Shown: in pieces, positions 39,581-47,652 of the stretch
Numbering within the stretch: position 1 is the first letter of the stretch
Layout of the letters: every line of letters starts with the position of its first letter
NCBI GenBank assembly: GCA_034411135.1
Contig: DAOUMN010000049.1
Location: forward strand, 1-52,983
Source: Bellilinea sp034411135
Lineage (GTDB): Bacteria; Chloroflexota; Anaerolineae; Anaerolineales; Anaerolineaceae
DNA: 52,983 bases
Reading direction: 5' to 3'
The notes under the pieces: model-generated
The model's input: the letters and a program-made list of their open reading frames with translations, nothing else
The model's database searches: none
Told to the model about the DNA's origin: nothing
Position numbers and translations under genes: made by a program

Positions 39581-40390
39581 ATGGATGAACAACAACTAAA
39601 AAGCCACCAACGAATCAACGATATCCTGTTCGGACCATTGGAACGTCCTGCATTAGCCTGGCTGGCGCGAAAAATGCCCCCCTGGGTAACCCCTGACCTG
39701 TTAACCGGCATCGGTTTTTTTGCCAGCATCTTGATTTTTGTTTCCTATTGGTTAACATCGTACAGCAAGTATTTCCTTTTACTCGCTTCGTTCGGGTTCA
39801 TTCTCAACTGGTTCGGTGACAGTCTGGACGGTACCCTGGCGCGCCACCGAAAAATCGAGCGCCCACGCTACGGATTCTTCATCGACCATGTCACCGATAC
39901 CTTCAGCGAAATCCTGATCTTCATTGGCATCGGGCTGTCACCATACGTCGATTTCCACATCGCCCTGATCGGACTGATCAGTTATCTCAACATTTCCATC
40001 CTGGTCTATCTGATCATGGTCACACGCGGAGTGTTCAAAATCTCGCTGTGGAAAATTGGACCAACCGAGATTCGCATGATGGCGATCCTGGCTAATATTG
40101 CCGTCTTCTTCCTCGGCAACCCGGTCTGGAAGACGCCAATCGGTGATATCTCGCTCTACAACACTTTTGTCATCTTCGTGGCGGTATTGCTGTTGGTCTT
40201 CTTCTTTGTCGAATCCCTGCGCACCGGCAGCGAACTGGCACGCCAGGATGATTTTTCCCGCCAGCGGCGCGAAGAACGCGAGCGTCAGCGCCAAGCGCGG
40301 CGCGCGCAGAAGGAACACGACAAGATGATGCGCAAAGCGCGCAAATCGGCTTCTTCCGGCAAAAGTGTAACCAGCAGCATCAGCCGCTGA
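39581..40390 (+). CDS. CDP-alcohol phosphatidyltransferase
   Basis: 269 residues from ATG 39581 (AAGGAG eight nt upstream; ATG 39560 is in frame but has no ribosome-binding site). The family signature is complete: D80-x-x-D83-G84-x-x-A87-R88, then G98, D102 and D106. Five or six membrane helices surround it. The enzyme moves a phosphatidyl group from CDP-diacylglycerol to an alcohol such as glycerol-phosphate or inositol phosphate. The C-terminal 60 residues form a highly charged tail (RREERERQRQARRAQKE). The exact lipid is not known. Confidence 0.85.
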   Translation: MDEQQLKSHQRINDILFGPLERPALAWLARKMPPWVTPDLLTGIGFFASILIFVSYWLTSYSKYFLLLASFGFILNWFGDSLDGTLARHRKIERPRYGFFIDHVTDTFSEILIFIGIGLSPYVDFHIALIGLISYLNISILVYLIMVTRGVFKISLWKIGPTEIRMMAILANIAVFFLGNPVWKTPIGDISLYNTFVIFVAVLLLVFFFVESLRTGSELARQDDFSRQRREERERQRQARRAQKEHDKMMRKARKSASSGKSVTSSISR

Positions 40391-40451
40391 GCTCGCGGTA
40401 CAGAAACAATCAAGCCAGAAAACCTTAAAAATACCAAAAACTTCCCAATAT

Positions 40452-40495
40452 GGCGGGCAAACCCGGAAAACGGCTCAACCCGCCTCTTTATTTAA
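40452..40495 (+). terminator. Terminator-like hairpin after the phosphatidyltransferase
   Basis: GGCGGG (40452-40457) pairs with CCCGCC (40479-40484), with an inner CCG/CGG pair, followed by TCTTTATTT. The rest of 40391-40581 is AT-rich and gene-free. Confidence 0.65.
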
Positions 40496-40581
40496 TTAAA
40501 AACGGCAAAAATTCTTGATAAATATACTAAACAATAACTAAAACTCTATGATTATTCTAATATTTTCAAACCAATTTCATA

Positions 40582-40609
40582 TTGACTTTTGATGTCCAAC
40601 CTTTATAAT
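40582..40609 (+). promoter_or_regulatory. Strong promoter before the tandem riboswitches
   Basis: TTGACT at 40582-40587, 16-bp spacer, TATAAT at 40604-40609, in an AT-rich region. Transcription should begin near 40616, 312 nt upstream of the surface-protein start codon. Confidence 0.85.
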
Positions 40610-40644
40610 ACAAACAACAAACCAAATAGATCTCAATCCAATCA

Positions 40645-40730
40645 AAGGCGGCGATGATCTGTGCAATGGAATTGGTCGCTTGATCCCCCAGAGGAAAGCA
40701 TGCACAGGGAGCCAGTAGCGAAACCGGCCC
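40645..40730 (+). promoter_or_regulatory. Cyclic di-GMP-II riboswitch, copy 1
   Basis: The c-di-GMP-II core is visible in order: GATGA (40653-40657), CTGTGCA (40659-40665), TTGGTCGCTT (40672-40681), TGCACAG (40701-40707), then GGAGCCAGTAGCGAAACCG (40708-40726). CTGTGCA pairs with TGCACAG and TTGGTCGCT with AGCGAAACC, forming the interlaced pseudoknot of this class. The conserved GAG..AGTAG strand matches the Clostridium aptamer. Confidence 0.85.
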
Positions 40731-40755
40731 GAAAAGGTCGGTTTGGTTTATTTAA
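40723..40755 (+). terminator. Terminator of riboswitch copy 1
   Basis: ACCGGCC (40723-40729), loop CGAAAA, GGTCGGT (40736-40742), then a T-rich tail. The 5' arm uses ACC from the aptamer pseudoknot strand, so folding is mutually exclusive. Confidence 0.75.
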
Positions 40756-40767
40756 TTCAATACTTTA

Positions 40768-40853
40768 TTGGAAGCGATGAAGCGCGCATCTTGATTTGGT
40801 CGCTTATCTCCCCGCGGAGATGGGTGCGCGTGGAGCCAGTAGCGAAACCGCCC
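40768..40853 (+). promoter_or_regulatory. Cyclic di-GMP-II riboswitch, copy 2
   Basis: Same order as copy 1: GATGA (40776-40780), CGCGCA (40783-40788), TTGGTCGCTT (40796-40805), an extra ATCTCC-CCGC-GGAGAT hairpin (40806-40821), TGCGCG (40825-40830), GGAGCCAGTAGCGAAACCG (40832-40850). Pairing CGCGCA/TGCGCG replaces CTGTGCA/TGCACAG of copy 1, a covariation that supports the fold. Confidence 0.87.
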
Positions 40854-40883
40854 AGCATAATCAAACGGCGGTTTCGTTTTTTA
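40845..40883 (+). terminator. Terminator of riboswitch copy 2
   Basis: AAACCGCC (40845-40852) pairs with GGCGGTTT (40867-40874), followed by CGTTTTTTATT. The left arm is part of the aptamer pseudoknot strand, so ligand binding should prevent termination (an ON switch). Confidence 0.85.
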
Positions 40884-40927
40884 TTGAAAAGCACTCTTAA
40901 GACCTGATCAGCGAGAGGGAAAGAACC

Positions 40928-42529
40928 ATGAAGCAAACCAAAACTATTTATCGTACCCTGACCCGAACGACCTTCAGCCTGGGATCTGTGTTGTTGATCC
41001 TGGGGCTGCTGCTGGGCATGTTCCCCCAGCCAGTTAGTGCGGTGGTCAACTGGGATAAATCCTCACTCTCTTTCTCCGGTGGCTGCGGTGGCAACTGCCA
41101 GGAGGTCAAAGCCACCGTATGCAACGGCAAGGATAGCCGTGATATGCAGGGACCCACCGCGTATCAGGTGTATTATGCCCCCAGTGGAAATCCGAAAAAT
41201 GGCAGCGTGGTCGCGAGCGGCAGCATTCCTGCCCTGAAATCGGGCGAATGCGTCCAGCTGACCTATAATCCCAACAATGTTTCGGGGGTGTACATGTTCC
41301 GCGCCGAACAACGTCCCGGTCACCCCGGAACGGGTGAATTGTGGAGCGATGAATGCAGCGTGGGGTCCTGCCAGATTCCTACCACACCTCCACCGCCCAC
41401 CGCAACCCCAACGCAGCCTCCCACCGAACCTCCCACCATCACTCCAACGCCGTTCAACAACCTGCGCCTGACCTTTATGTGCGGTTACGTCGGCGACAAT
41501 GAGTACATCTGGCGGGTTCGCAACAGCAATCCCTTCGCGGTGGATTTCACCTGGGATGTGTACGGCGGCTCGGAAAACGGCAGCGGCACAGTGCCAGCCA
41601 GCAGTGAGGTATTCTTCATCACCTCCACCGGCGACAAAACCGTGCGACTGTTCGTAGACGGGCAACAGAACGACGTCAAAGCCAGCGGAAACCCGTGTAA
41701 GGTCGATCTGAGTCTGTCCTACTTCTGTACCGACGGCGGTCAGCGTTGGGTTGTATCCAACCCGAACAACTTCGCCCAGGATTACACCTGGCAATCCAGC
41801 AGCGGGCACAGTGGCGGCGGCAACGCTCCCGCCAATGGCAGTGACGATTTCTTCGTCGCCAGCCTGAACGGGATGACCGTCACCATCACCTACAGCCACG
41901 ATCCCTTTGGCGCGCGCAGTGTCAGCTCGACCTCACAGATGTGCGAGCAGCCGACCGAAACCCCCACTGAAGAACCCACCATCACCCCCAGCGGGACCCC
42001 GGTGGTCACCGAAACGGTCACCCCACCGCCGACAATTACCCCAACCGACGAGCCAACCAGCACGCCGACCGAAGAACCCACCATTACCCCGAGCAGCACC
42101 CCCACGGTAATCGAAACACCTTCGGTCACCCCCAGCAAGACCAGCACGCCGCCCACCAAGACGTTCACCCCGCCGGTCAAATCGCCCACGCCAGTTTCCT
42201 CCGGCACGCCGGAAACCCCATCCACACCGGTAGTGACCGAATCACCCAAGACCCCGGTGGTCACAGAAACCGCCATCGGCACAGCAGTGTCCACTTCAAC
42301 CACCGGTCAGCCGCAATCCACCCCCGCTGCACCTGCCACGCTGGCACCCCCGGCGGGCAGCAACAGCGGCGTGCTCATCCCGGTTACCGGCGGCGACCTG
42401 AGCAGCCCCGCCCCGTGGAGCGCCGCCAGCATCCTGCTGATCAACCTGGGATTGGCTTTGCTCGGCGTCGCCCTGATCCTCAGCGGAGTCAACCGCCAGA
42501 TAGTCGAAACGCAGCCGCGCAAACAGTAA
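40928..42529 (+). CDS. Pro/Thr-rich surface protein with IPVTG sorting-like signal
   Basis: 533 residues. A signal peptide runs to about residue 38 (cleavage after VSA). A Cys-containing beta domain (about 40-148; GGCGGNCQEVKATVC, GECVQLTYNP) and a Pro/Thr linker follow. Two repeats come next, each about 80 residues with paired Cys: LRLTFMCGYVGDNEYIWRV... and LSLSYFCTDGGQRWVVSN.... A long Pro/Thr/Glu stalk spans about 340-475. IPVTG (484-488), a membrane segment (about 501-520) and a basic end (RQIVETQPRKQ) make an LPxTG-like sorting signal. It is probably an adhesin or surface-layer protein. It lies 3' of the tandem c-di-GMP riboswitches, so its expression should follow c-di-GMP. Confidence 0.8.
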   Translation: MKQTKTIYRTLTRTTFSLGSVLLILGLLLGMFPQPVSAVVNWDKSSLSFSGGCGGNCQEVKATVCNGKDSRDMQGPTAYQVYYAPSGNPKNGSVVASGSIPALKSGECVQLTYNPNNVSGVYMFRAEQRPGHPGTGELWSDECSVGSCQIPTTPPPPTATPTQPPTEPPTITPTPFNNLRLTFMCGYVGDNEYIWRVRNSNPFAVDFTWDVYGGSENGSGTVPASSEVFFITSTGDKTVRLFVDGQQNDVKASGNPCKVDLSLSYFCTDGGQRWVVSNPNNFAQDYTWQSSSGHSGGGNAPANGSDDFFVASLNGMTVTITYSHDPFGARSVSSTSQMCEQPTETPTEEPTITPSGTPVVTETVTPPPTITPTDEPTSTPTEEPTITPSSTPTVIETPSVTPSKTSTPPTKTFTPPVKSPTPVSSGTPETPSTPVVTESPKTPVVTETAIGTAVSTSTTGQPQSTPAAPATLAPPAGSNSGVLIPVTGGDLSSPAPWSAASILLINLGLALLGVALILSGVNRQIVETQPRKQ

Positions 42530-42558
42530 GTAATCGTAACCGGCAACGCAGAGAAAAC

Positions 42559-42595
42559 AACAGGGTCGCCTTGAAAAAGCGACCCTGTTCTTGTT
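42559..42595. terminator. Bidirectional terminator between the surface-protein gene and lysS
   Basis: AACAGGGTCGC-CTTGAAAAA-GCGACCCTGTT forms an 11-bp stem, with a T-rich tail (CTTGTTTG) on the plus strand. lysS ends on the minus strand just beyond it. Confidence 0.85.
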
Positions 42596-42602
42596 TGTTA
42601 GG

Positions 42603-44120
42603 CTATCCCTCTTCTCGCTCGCGCAGGTGCGGAAAGAGAATCACCTCGCGTATGGTGCGCTGATCGGTGAGCAGCATCACCAGCCGGTCAATGCCCATAC
42701 CAAAGCCGCCATTGGGTGGCATGCCGTAGGACATCGCCCGCAGGTAATCCTCATCCATCGGGTGGCGTTCTTCATCCTCTTCTTCATATGCCCTACCCAT
42801 CTCGATGAAGCGTTTCTCCTGTTCCAGTGGATCGTTGAGCTCGGTGAAGGCATTGCACAATTCCATGCCACCAATGAAGCCCTCGAAACGTTCCACCCAG
42901 GCTGGCTCGCCAGGACGGTTCTTGGCAAGCGGCGAGATGTCTCGCGGGTAATCGTATAAAAAAGTCGGCTGGATCAGGTTAGGTTCGAGGAAATCGCCCA
43001 ACAAGCCGTCCACCAGTTTGCCCCATGGTGCATCCGGCTTGACCGGCAGGTTGCGCGCCCGCATGGCAGCTGCCAGCGCCTCCGTGGTGTTGTGTTCACC
43101 AATATCGATCCCGACCGCGTCGATCAATCCCTGGCGCAATTCCAGACGCCGCCAGGGTGGGTTGAGGTCAATGGTGTGCCCATTGAACTGGATAATGCGC
43201 GTACCAAGCACCTGATCACATACATACACCACCATTTCCTCGGTCAGGTTCATCACTTTCTGGTAGTCGGCATATGCCCAGTAAAACTCCAGCTGGGTGA
43301 ATTCGGGGTTGTGCTTGAAACTGACTCCCTCGTTGCGAAAATCACGCCCGATTTCATAGACGCGCTCCAGACCGCCAACCAGCAGGCGTTTCAGGTACAA
43401 CTCAAACGAAATGCGCAGGTACAGGTCCTGCTTCAACTGGTTGTGATGGGTAATGAAGGGACGCGCCGCCGCCCCGCCGTAAATGGGCTGCAGGATGGGC
43501 GTTTCCACTTCCAGAAAGTCGCGCCCGTCCAGAAATTCGCGGATGGCGCGCACAATCGCCGCCCGTTTGCGAAAGACTTCGCGCACTTCCGGGTTGACCG
43601 CCAGGTCGGCATAACGCTGGCGGTAGCGCATTTCTGCGTCTGCCAGTGTGGCATGGCGCACCACCTGCCCATCGACTATTTCATCCTTGGCAGCCGGCAA
43701 GGGTGAAATGGCTTTTGCCAGCATGCGGAAGGCGTGCACATGCAGGGTGATTTCGCCGGTGCGGGTGCGGAACATTTTTCCCTGCGCCTCAATAAAATCA
43801 CCCAGGTCGAAATATTCGCTGAAGAACGACATCTGCGCTTCGCCCAGCTCGTTGACCCGAAAGAACAATTGCACCCTGCCGGAGCCATCCTCGATATGCG
43901 CAAAAGTGATCTTGCCCATCGTACGGATCGAGCGGATGCGCCCAGCAAGGGTTACCTCCACAGCCGTCTCGCTGCCAGCGGCTTCGGCTTGCTCGAAGGC
44001 AGATAGCGCCTCGTGGGTGGTGTGGGTTGGATGGGCGCGGGTCGGGTATGGTTCAACACCGGCGGTGCGCAGTTTGTTCATTTTTTCGAAACGAATTTTT
44101 TCCAGATCGGATAATTCCAT
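42603..44120 (-). CDS. lysS: Lysyl-tRNA synthetase, class II
   Basis: 505 residues from ATG 44120 (GAGGT 6 nt upstream). The N-terminal OB domain has VTLAGRIRSIRTMGKITFAHI. Motif 1 is LEVETPILQPIYGGAAARPF, motif 2 (LRISFELYLKRLLVGGLERVYEIGRDFRNEG ... NPEFTQLEFY) and motif 3 (GFGMGIDRLVMLL) are all present. It charges tRNA-Lys in the cytoplasm. greA lies upstream on the same strand, separated by a terminator. Confidence 0.95.
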   Translation of the reverse strand: MELSDLEKIRFEKMNKLRTAGVEPYPTRAHPTHTTHEALSAFEQAEAAGSETAVEVTLAGRIRSIRTMGKITFAHIEDGSGRVQLFFRVNELGEAQMSFFSEYFDLGDFIEAQGKMFRTRTGEITLHVHAFRMLAKAISPLPAAKDEIVDGQVVRHATLADAEMRYRQRYADLAVNPEVREVFRKRAAIVRAIREFLDGRDFLEVETPILQPIYGGAAARPFITHHNQLKQDLYLRISFELYLKRLLVGGLERVYEIGRDFRNEGVSFKHNPEFTQLEFYWAYADYQKVMNLTEEMVVYVCDQVLGTRIIQFNGHTIDLNPPWRRLELRQGLIDAVGIDIGEHNTTEALAAAMRARNLPVKPDAPWGKLVDGLLGDFLEPNLIQPTFLYDYPRDISPLAKNRPGEPAWVERFEGFIGGMELCNAFTELNDPLEQEKRFIEMGRAYEEEDEERHPMDEDYLRAMSYGMPPNGGFGMGIDRLVMLLTDQRTIREVILFPHLREREEG

Positions 44121-44150
44121 CGTTATACCTCGTGAAGACGAGCTGTTCAT

Positions 44151-44185
44151 AAAAAAGCCCCGCCGGCTTGTTCAGCGGGCGGGGC
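44151..44185 (-). terminator. Terminator between greA and lysS
   Basis: Read on the minus strand: GCCCCGCC, a 13-nt loop, GGCGGGGC and then TTTTTT. It ends greA transcription just upstream of lysS. Confidence 0.85.
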
Positions 44186-44202
44186 GGAAAACCGACCCCG
44201 GG

Positions 44203-44667
44203 TCAATCCACCTTGACGATGGTAACCCAGAAAGAACCCGCTGGCGCATCGACTTGCGCCTTATCACCGGGCTTCTTGTTCAACAATGCCTTGCCCAACG
44301 GGGATTCATTCGAGATTTTGCCCTCGCTGGGATCGGCTTCGGCAGCGCCGACGATGTTGTACGTTTCCTGCGTATCGCTGCCTTCTTCCTGGATGGTCAC
44401 TTTGCAGCCGATTTGCACTGTGTCCGCCGCCGGGATTTCCTCGACAATGCGGGCAGTCGCCAGCAGAATTTCCAGTTCTTTAATCCGCCCCTCGACGAAG
44501 GCTTGTTCATTTTTTGCCGCCTCGTACTCGGCATTTTCGATCAATTCCCCACCTTCCATTGCCTCGTGCAGGCGTTGGGCAATCTCCTGGCGTCGCTGTG
44601 TGCGCAGGAACTCCAATTCCTCCTGTAACTTCTCAAAACCCTCTCTGGTCAGGAATGAGGTTGGCAT
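44203..44667 (-). CDS. greA: Transcription elongation factor GreA
   Basis: 154 residues, normal length. The coiled-coil domain spans 1-75 (LTREGFEKLQEELEFLRTQRR ... ENAEYEAAKNEQAFVEGRIKELE), with the acidic tip between the helices. The FKBP-like C-terminal domain follows (NIVGAAEADPSEGKISNESPLGKALLNKKPGD). GreA inserts its coiled coil into the RNA polymerase secondary channel to rescue backtracked complexes. Its terminator separates it from lysS. Confidence 0.95.
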   Translation of the reverse strand: MPTSFLTREGFEKLQEELEFLRTQRRQEIAQRLHEAMEGGELIENAEYEAAKNEQAFVEGRIKELEILLATARIVEEIPAADTVQIGCKVTIQEEGSDTQETYNIVGAAEADPSEGKISNESPLGKALLNKKPGDKAQVDAPAGSFWVTIVKVD

Positions 44668-44936
44668 ATTGGTGTCCTTTATCCATGTACTCGATGATCG
44701 TTCCGGCTTCCCCCGCGCGCCTTTTTCGCGGCGTTAAAACGAAAGAAAATCACTCCGCTGGAGGGATTTTCGCCTTTGGTGACAAGATCATATCACAGTT
44801 CAGTATGAATTGCAAGTTGAACGCACTGCCCCATGACGGGTGTATAATCACCCCTGAGCGCGCTACATTGTGCCACGATCATCCAGTTCTTTTTGAGTTC
44901 CCTATCCTCTTGAGCCGATTGCTGCGAGGTATCTCC

Positions 44937-46166
44937 ATGAACCGAAACCGCCCGGTGCAGATTACCATCCCGCTTGCCCTCACCATTCTGATATTGAGCA
45001 CGCTCAGCTGCGCGTTGCCTTTTGCCACCCCAGCCGAGCCAACCGTGGACGCTTTTGCCACCGCCTACGCCGAGCTGACCCTGCAGGCAGCCAGCCCGGA
45101 AGCACACAGCCCGGAATTCACCCCCACCCTGCCCCCGCCCAGCCCCACGCCTGAGGCTGCCTCCCCCACCCCTGCGCCGGTCAATCGTTACCGCGGCTTC
45201 GTGGCGTTGGTTAACGGTCGCTTTACCGCCTTTGGCTTTGACGGCAGCCGGCTTGGCTTCGATGTGGATGCCAGCAGTGCTGAGGGAGTTGGCGCGTACA
45301 ATGCCTCGATCTACCGCGACGGCATGGCTTACACGCGCTTTGAAGACGGCACAGTCACACTGCTGACCAGCGGCGGAGAGCGCCGCACGCTGGATTTCAT
45401 CCGCTCACGCGACCCGATCAGCGCAAAACTGAGCCCGGACGGTAGCCGCGTCGCCTGGGCTTACCAGTCATGGAGTGGCGATACGCTGGCAACAGAAGCG
45501 TGGGTTGCCAACAGCGACGGCAGCGGACAGCGCAAAATTGACGAGATCACTGCCGAGGCGAACCGCGAGCAGTGGCTGGTCTTTCACATTGTCGACTGGC
45601 TACCCGACGGGCGGTTACTGTACGCAACCCAGCCGACTGGCATTGGCGGTTACATCCTCTACGGGGCGTGGAACGGCATGCGCCTGTACGACCCCGCCAG
45701 CGGCGCAGTCACCGTACTGATCAGGGATGAGGAACGCCTGGGACTTAGCCTCAATTCCGTTTCCAACGACCTGCGCCTGGCTGCGATCAGTTATGGTGGC
45801 TTGCGCGTGCGCAGTCTGGCAACCGGCGTCGAGGTTGCCCTGCCATTGAGCGGCGACCTGAGTGTGTGCGGCGACGGGCGCTTCTCCCCCTCCGACGGCT
45901 GGCTGGCGTACGCCTGCGGGCGCAACAATCCGGACGATGAAGCCGGTCAGGTGCTGCTGGCACCGGTGGACGGCAGCACGGCGCCGGTCAGCCTGTATAC
46001 CGACAGCCTAAACGCCCCGCATGTGCTCGGCTGGGTGGACGAGGACGCCATCCTTCTCCAGACTTACGGGCGCTTCGACTACAGCGGCGAAATTTGGCGT
46101 GTGCAGCGCGACGGTACTCGCGTCACCCGCCTGACCGAGGGCATTTTCATCGGTTTTATGCCTTAA
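44937..46166 (+). CDS. Secreted lipoprotein with beta-propeller-like repeats
   Basis: 409 residues from ATG 44937 (GAGGT 6 nt upstream). The lipobox is LSTLSC, so Cys25 should be lipidated after signal peptidase II. A Pro/Thr/Ala-rich spacer (about 50-82) follows. The rest contains WD40/TolB-like blades (SPDGSRVAWAYQ, WLPDGRLLYATQ, SNDLRLAAISYG, SPSDGWLAYACG, WVDEDAILLQ). It is anchored at the outer face of the membrane and probably binds ligand or protein. It is probably non-enzymatic. Confidence 0.8.
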   Translation: MNRNRPVQITIPLALTILILSTLSCALPFATPAEPTVDAFATAYAELTLQAASPEAHSPEFTPTLPPPSPTPEAASPTPAPVNRYRGFVALVNGRFTAFGFDGSRLGFDVDASSAEGVGAYNASIYRDGMAYTRFEDGTVTLLTSGGERRTLDFIRSRDPISAKLSPDGSRVAWAYQSWSGDTLATEAWVANSDGSGQRKIDEITAEANREQWLVFHIVDWLPDGRLLYATQPTGIGGYILYGAWNGMRLYDPASGAVTVLIRDEERLGLSLNSVSNDLRLAAISYGGLRVRSLATGVEVALPLSGDLSVCGDGRFSPSDGWLAYACGRNNPDDEAGQVLLAPVDGSTAPVSLYTDSLNAPHVLGWVDEDAILLQTYGRFDYSGEIWRVQRDGTRVTRLTEGIFIGFMP

Positions 46167-46254
46167 ACGTTCGCGCCAGGAGGCAGGCATTGGGTTGAAC
46201 GGTTAAAGCGCGCGCAAAAGATTGATAAATCCACTGTCTTCATCCGATACAATA

Positions 46255-46285
46255 AAGGCGGCGGGGTTACCCACCCCGCCGCCTT
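46255..46285. terminator. Bidirectional terminator
   Basis: AAGGCGGCGGGGT (46255-46267) and ACCCCGCCGCCTT (46273-46285) form a perfect 13-bp stem between convergent genes; the minus strand continues TATTG after the T pair. Confidence 0.8.
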
Positions 46286-46305
46286 CCACGCCCGTACTCG
46301 AACGA

Positions 46306-46851
46306 TCAGACTTTTTCCGCCAGGTGGCGCGCGCCTTCGCGCAGTGCCTGGTAATTCTTGGGCAGCAGTTTATGGTGGCGTGCCGGTAGATGTTCCTCCA
46401 GTGCTTTTTCGATGGCTTCCAGCGGCAAAACCGGCATATTCGCCAGGAATGCGCCAATCACAACCATGTTCGCCATGCGCTTTTCGCCCAATTGTTCGGC
46501 AATATCGTTGGCAGGCACCATCACCACCTGGATGTCGCTGCGCTCCGGGGTGCGGTCGACGATTGAGGAGTTGACCACCAGCAGACCGCCGGGCTTGATC
46601 AGCGGTTCGTATTTGTCCAACGAGGGGCGGTTCATCACAATCGCCGCCTGCGGGTTGCGCACCACTGGCGAGCCAATCTCCTCATCGGAGATGATCACCG
46701 TGCAGTTGGCTGTGCCGCCGCGCATTTCCGGCCCATAAGAAGGAATCCAGGTCGTCTCCAGCCCGCTGTCCATCGCGGCATAGGAAAGCAATTGCCCGGC
46801 AAACAGAATACCCTGCCCGCCAAAGCCCGCTATGATGATCTCGGTTTGCAT
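46306..46851 (-). CDS. 2-oxoacid:ferredoxin oxidoreductase, gamma subunit
   Basis: 181 residues. EIIIAGFGGQGILFAGQLLSYAA and SYGPEMRGGTANCTVIISDE are the gamma-subunit signature of the PFOR/KOR/VOR family, where the domain binds the alpha-beta core. AIVMNRPSLDKYEPLIKPGGLL follows, with the typical catalytic-domain interface. It is the last gene of the delta-alpha-beta-gamma operon, followed by a strong terminator. Confidence 0.9.
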   Translation of the reverse strand: MQTEIIIAGFGGQGILFAGQLLSYAAMDSGLETTWIPSYGPEMRGGTANCTVIISDEEIGSPVVRNPQAAIVMNRPSLDKYEPLIKPGGLLVVNSSIVDRTPERSDIQVVMVPANDIAEQLGEKRMANMVVIGAFLANMPVLPLEAIEKALEEHLPARHHKLLPKNYQALREGARHLAEKV

Positions 46852-46863
46852 GCCTGTTTCCTC

Positions 46864-47637
46864 CTAGAACTTCATTTCAGCGACAACCGGGTGAACCTTG
46901 TAGTCGCCAATCGGGTAAAACGGGATCATGTGCTCTTCCAGCCAGTGCAGTGATTCAACCGGCGTCAACCCCCAGTTGGTCGGGCAGATAGAGAGCAGTT
47001 CGATGAGCGAAAAACCCAGTCCGCGCCGCTGCACTTCGAAGGCGGTGCGGATGGCTTTCTTTGCCATACGGATGTTCTTGGGATCGTGCAGGCTGCGCCG
47101 GACGACGTAGCTGGCACCTTCCAGAGTTGCCAGCATCTCGGAAGTCTTGAGGGGGTAGCCCTGGGTTTCCACATCGCGCCCGTTGGGACTGGTGGTGGTG
47201 CGCTGCCCCGGCAGGGTGGTCGGCGCCATTTGCCCGCTGGTCATGCCGTAGTTAGCATTGTTGAGGAAGAAAACGGTGATGTTTTCCCCACGCGCCGCGG
47301 CGTGGACAATTTCACCCATGCCAATCGAAGCCAGGTCGCCGTCGCCCTGATAAGTCATCACCATGCGGTCGGGCAGCACGCGCTTGACGCCGGTTGCCAT
47401 GGCAGGTGCGCGCCCATGCGGCGCCTGGACGAAGTCGAAGTCAAAATAATTGTAGGCAAACACCGAGCAGCCCACCGAGGCAACGCCGATCATCCGATCG
47501 CGGATGCCCATTTCGTCAATCACCTCGGCAATCAGGCGGTGGGCAGTGCCGTGGGTGCAGCCTGGGCAGTAATGCGTGGTGCGGTCAACCAGCGAATCCG
47601 GTCGAGTGTATACCGTTACTTCATCGAGTGTAACCAT
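46864..47637 (-). CDS. 2-oxoacid:ferredoxin oxidoreductase, beta subunit (TPP-binding)
   Basis: 257 residues. YCPGCTHGTAHRLIAEVI is the start of the family domain with a Cys pair. The thiamine pyrophosphate motif GDGDLASIGMGEIVHAAARG ... NNANYGMTSGQ is complete. It binds TPP and the iron-sulfur cluster at the interface with the alpha subunit. The 2-oxoacid is decarboxylated, electrons go to ferredoxin and an acyl-CoA forms. Its substrate (branched-chain oxoacid or 2-oxoglutarate) is not fixed by sequence. Confidence 0.9.
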   Translation of the reverse strand: MVTLDEVTVYTRPDSLVDRTTHYCPGCTHGTAHRLIAEVIDEMGIRDRMIGVASVGCSVFAYNYFDFDFVQAPHGRAPAMATGVKRVLPDRMVMTYQGDGDLASIGMGEIVHAAARGENITVFFLNNANYGMTSGQMAPTTLPGQRTTTSPNGRDVETQGYPLKTSEMLATLEGASYVVRRSLHDPKNIRMAKKAIRTAFEVQRRGLGFSLIELLSICPTNWGLTPVESLHWLEEHMIPFYPIGDYKVHPVVAEMKF

Positions 47638-47652
47638 TGGTTTCTCGCTCCT

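Noticed and set aside
41063..41899. Minus-strand 278-residue frame over the surface protein
   Set aside because: Antisense of a gene that has signal peptide, Cys-paired domains and a riboswitch-led start.
41950..42260. DNA tandem repeat (minisatellite-like)
   Set aside because: The repetition is explained by the Pro/Thr/Glu stalk codons of the surface protein, with no exact unit.
43648..44628. Plus-strand 326-residue frame over lysS and greA
   Set aside because: Antisense to two certain genes.
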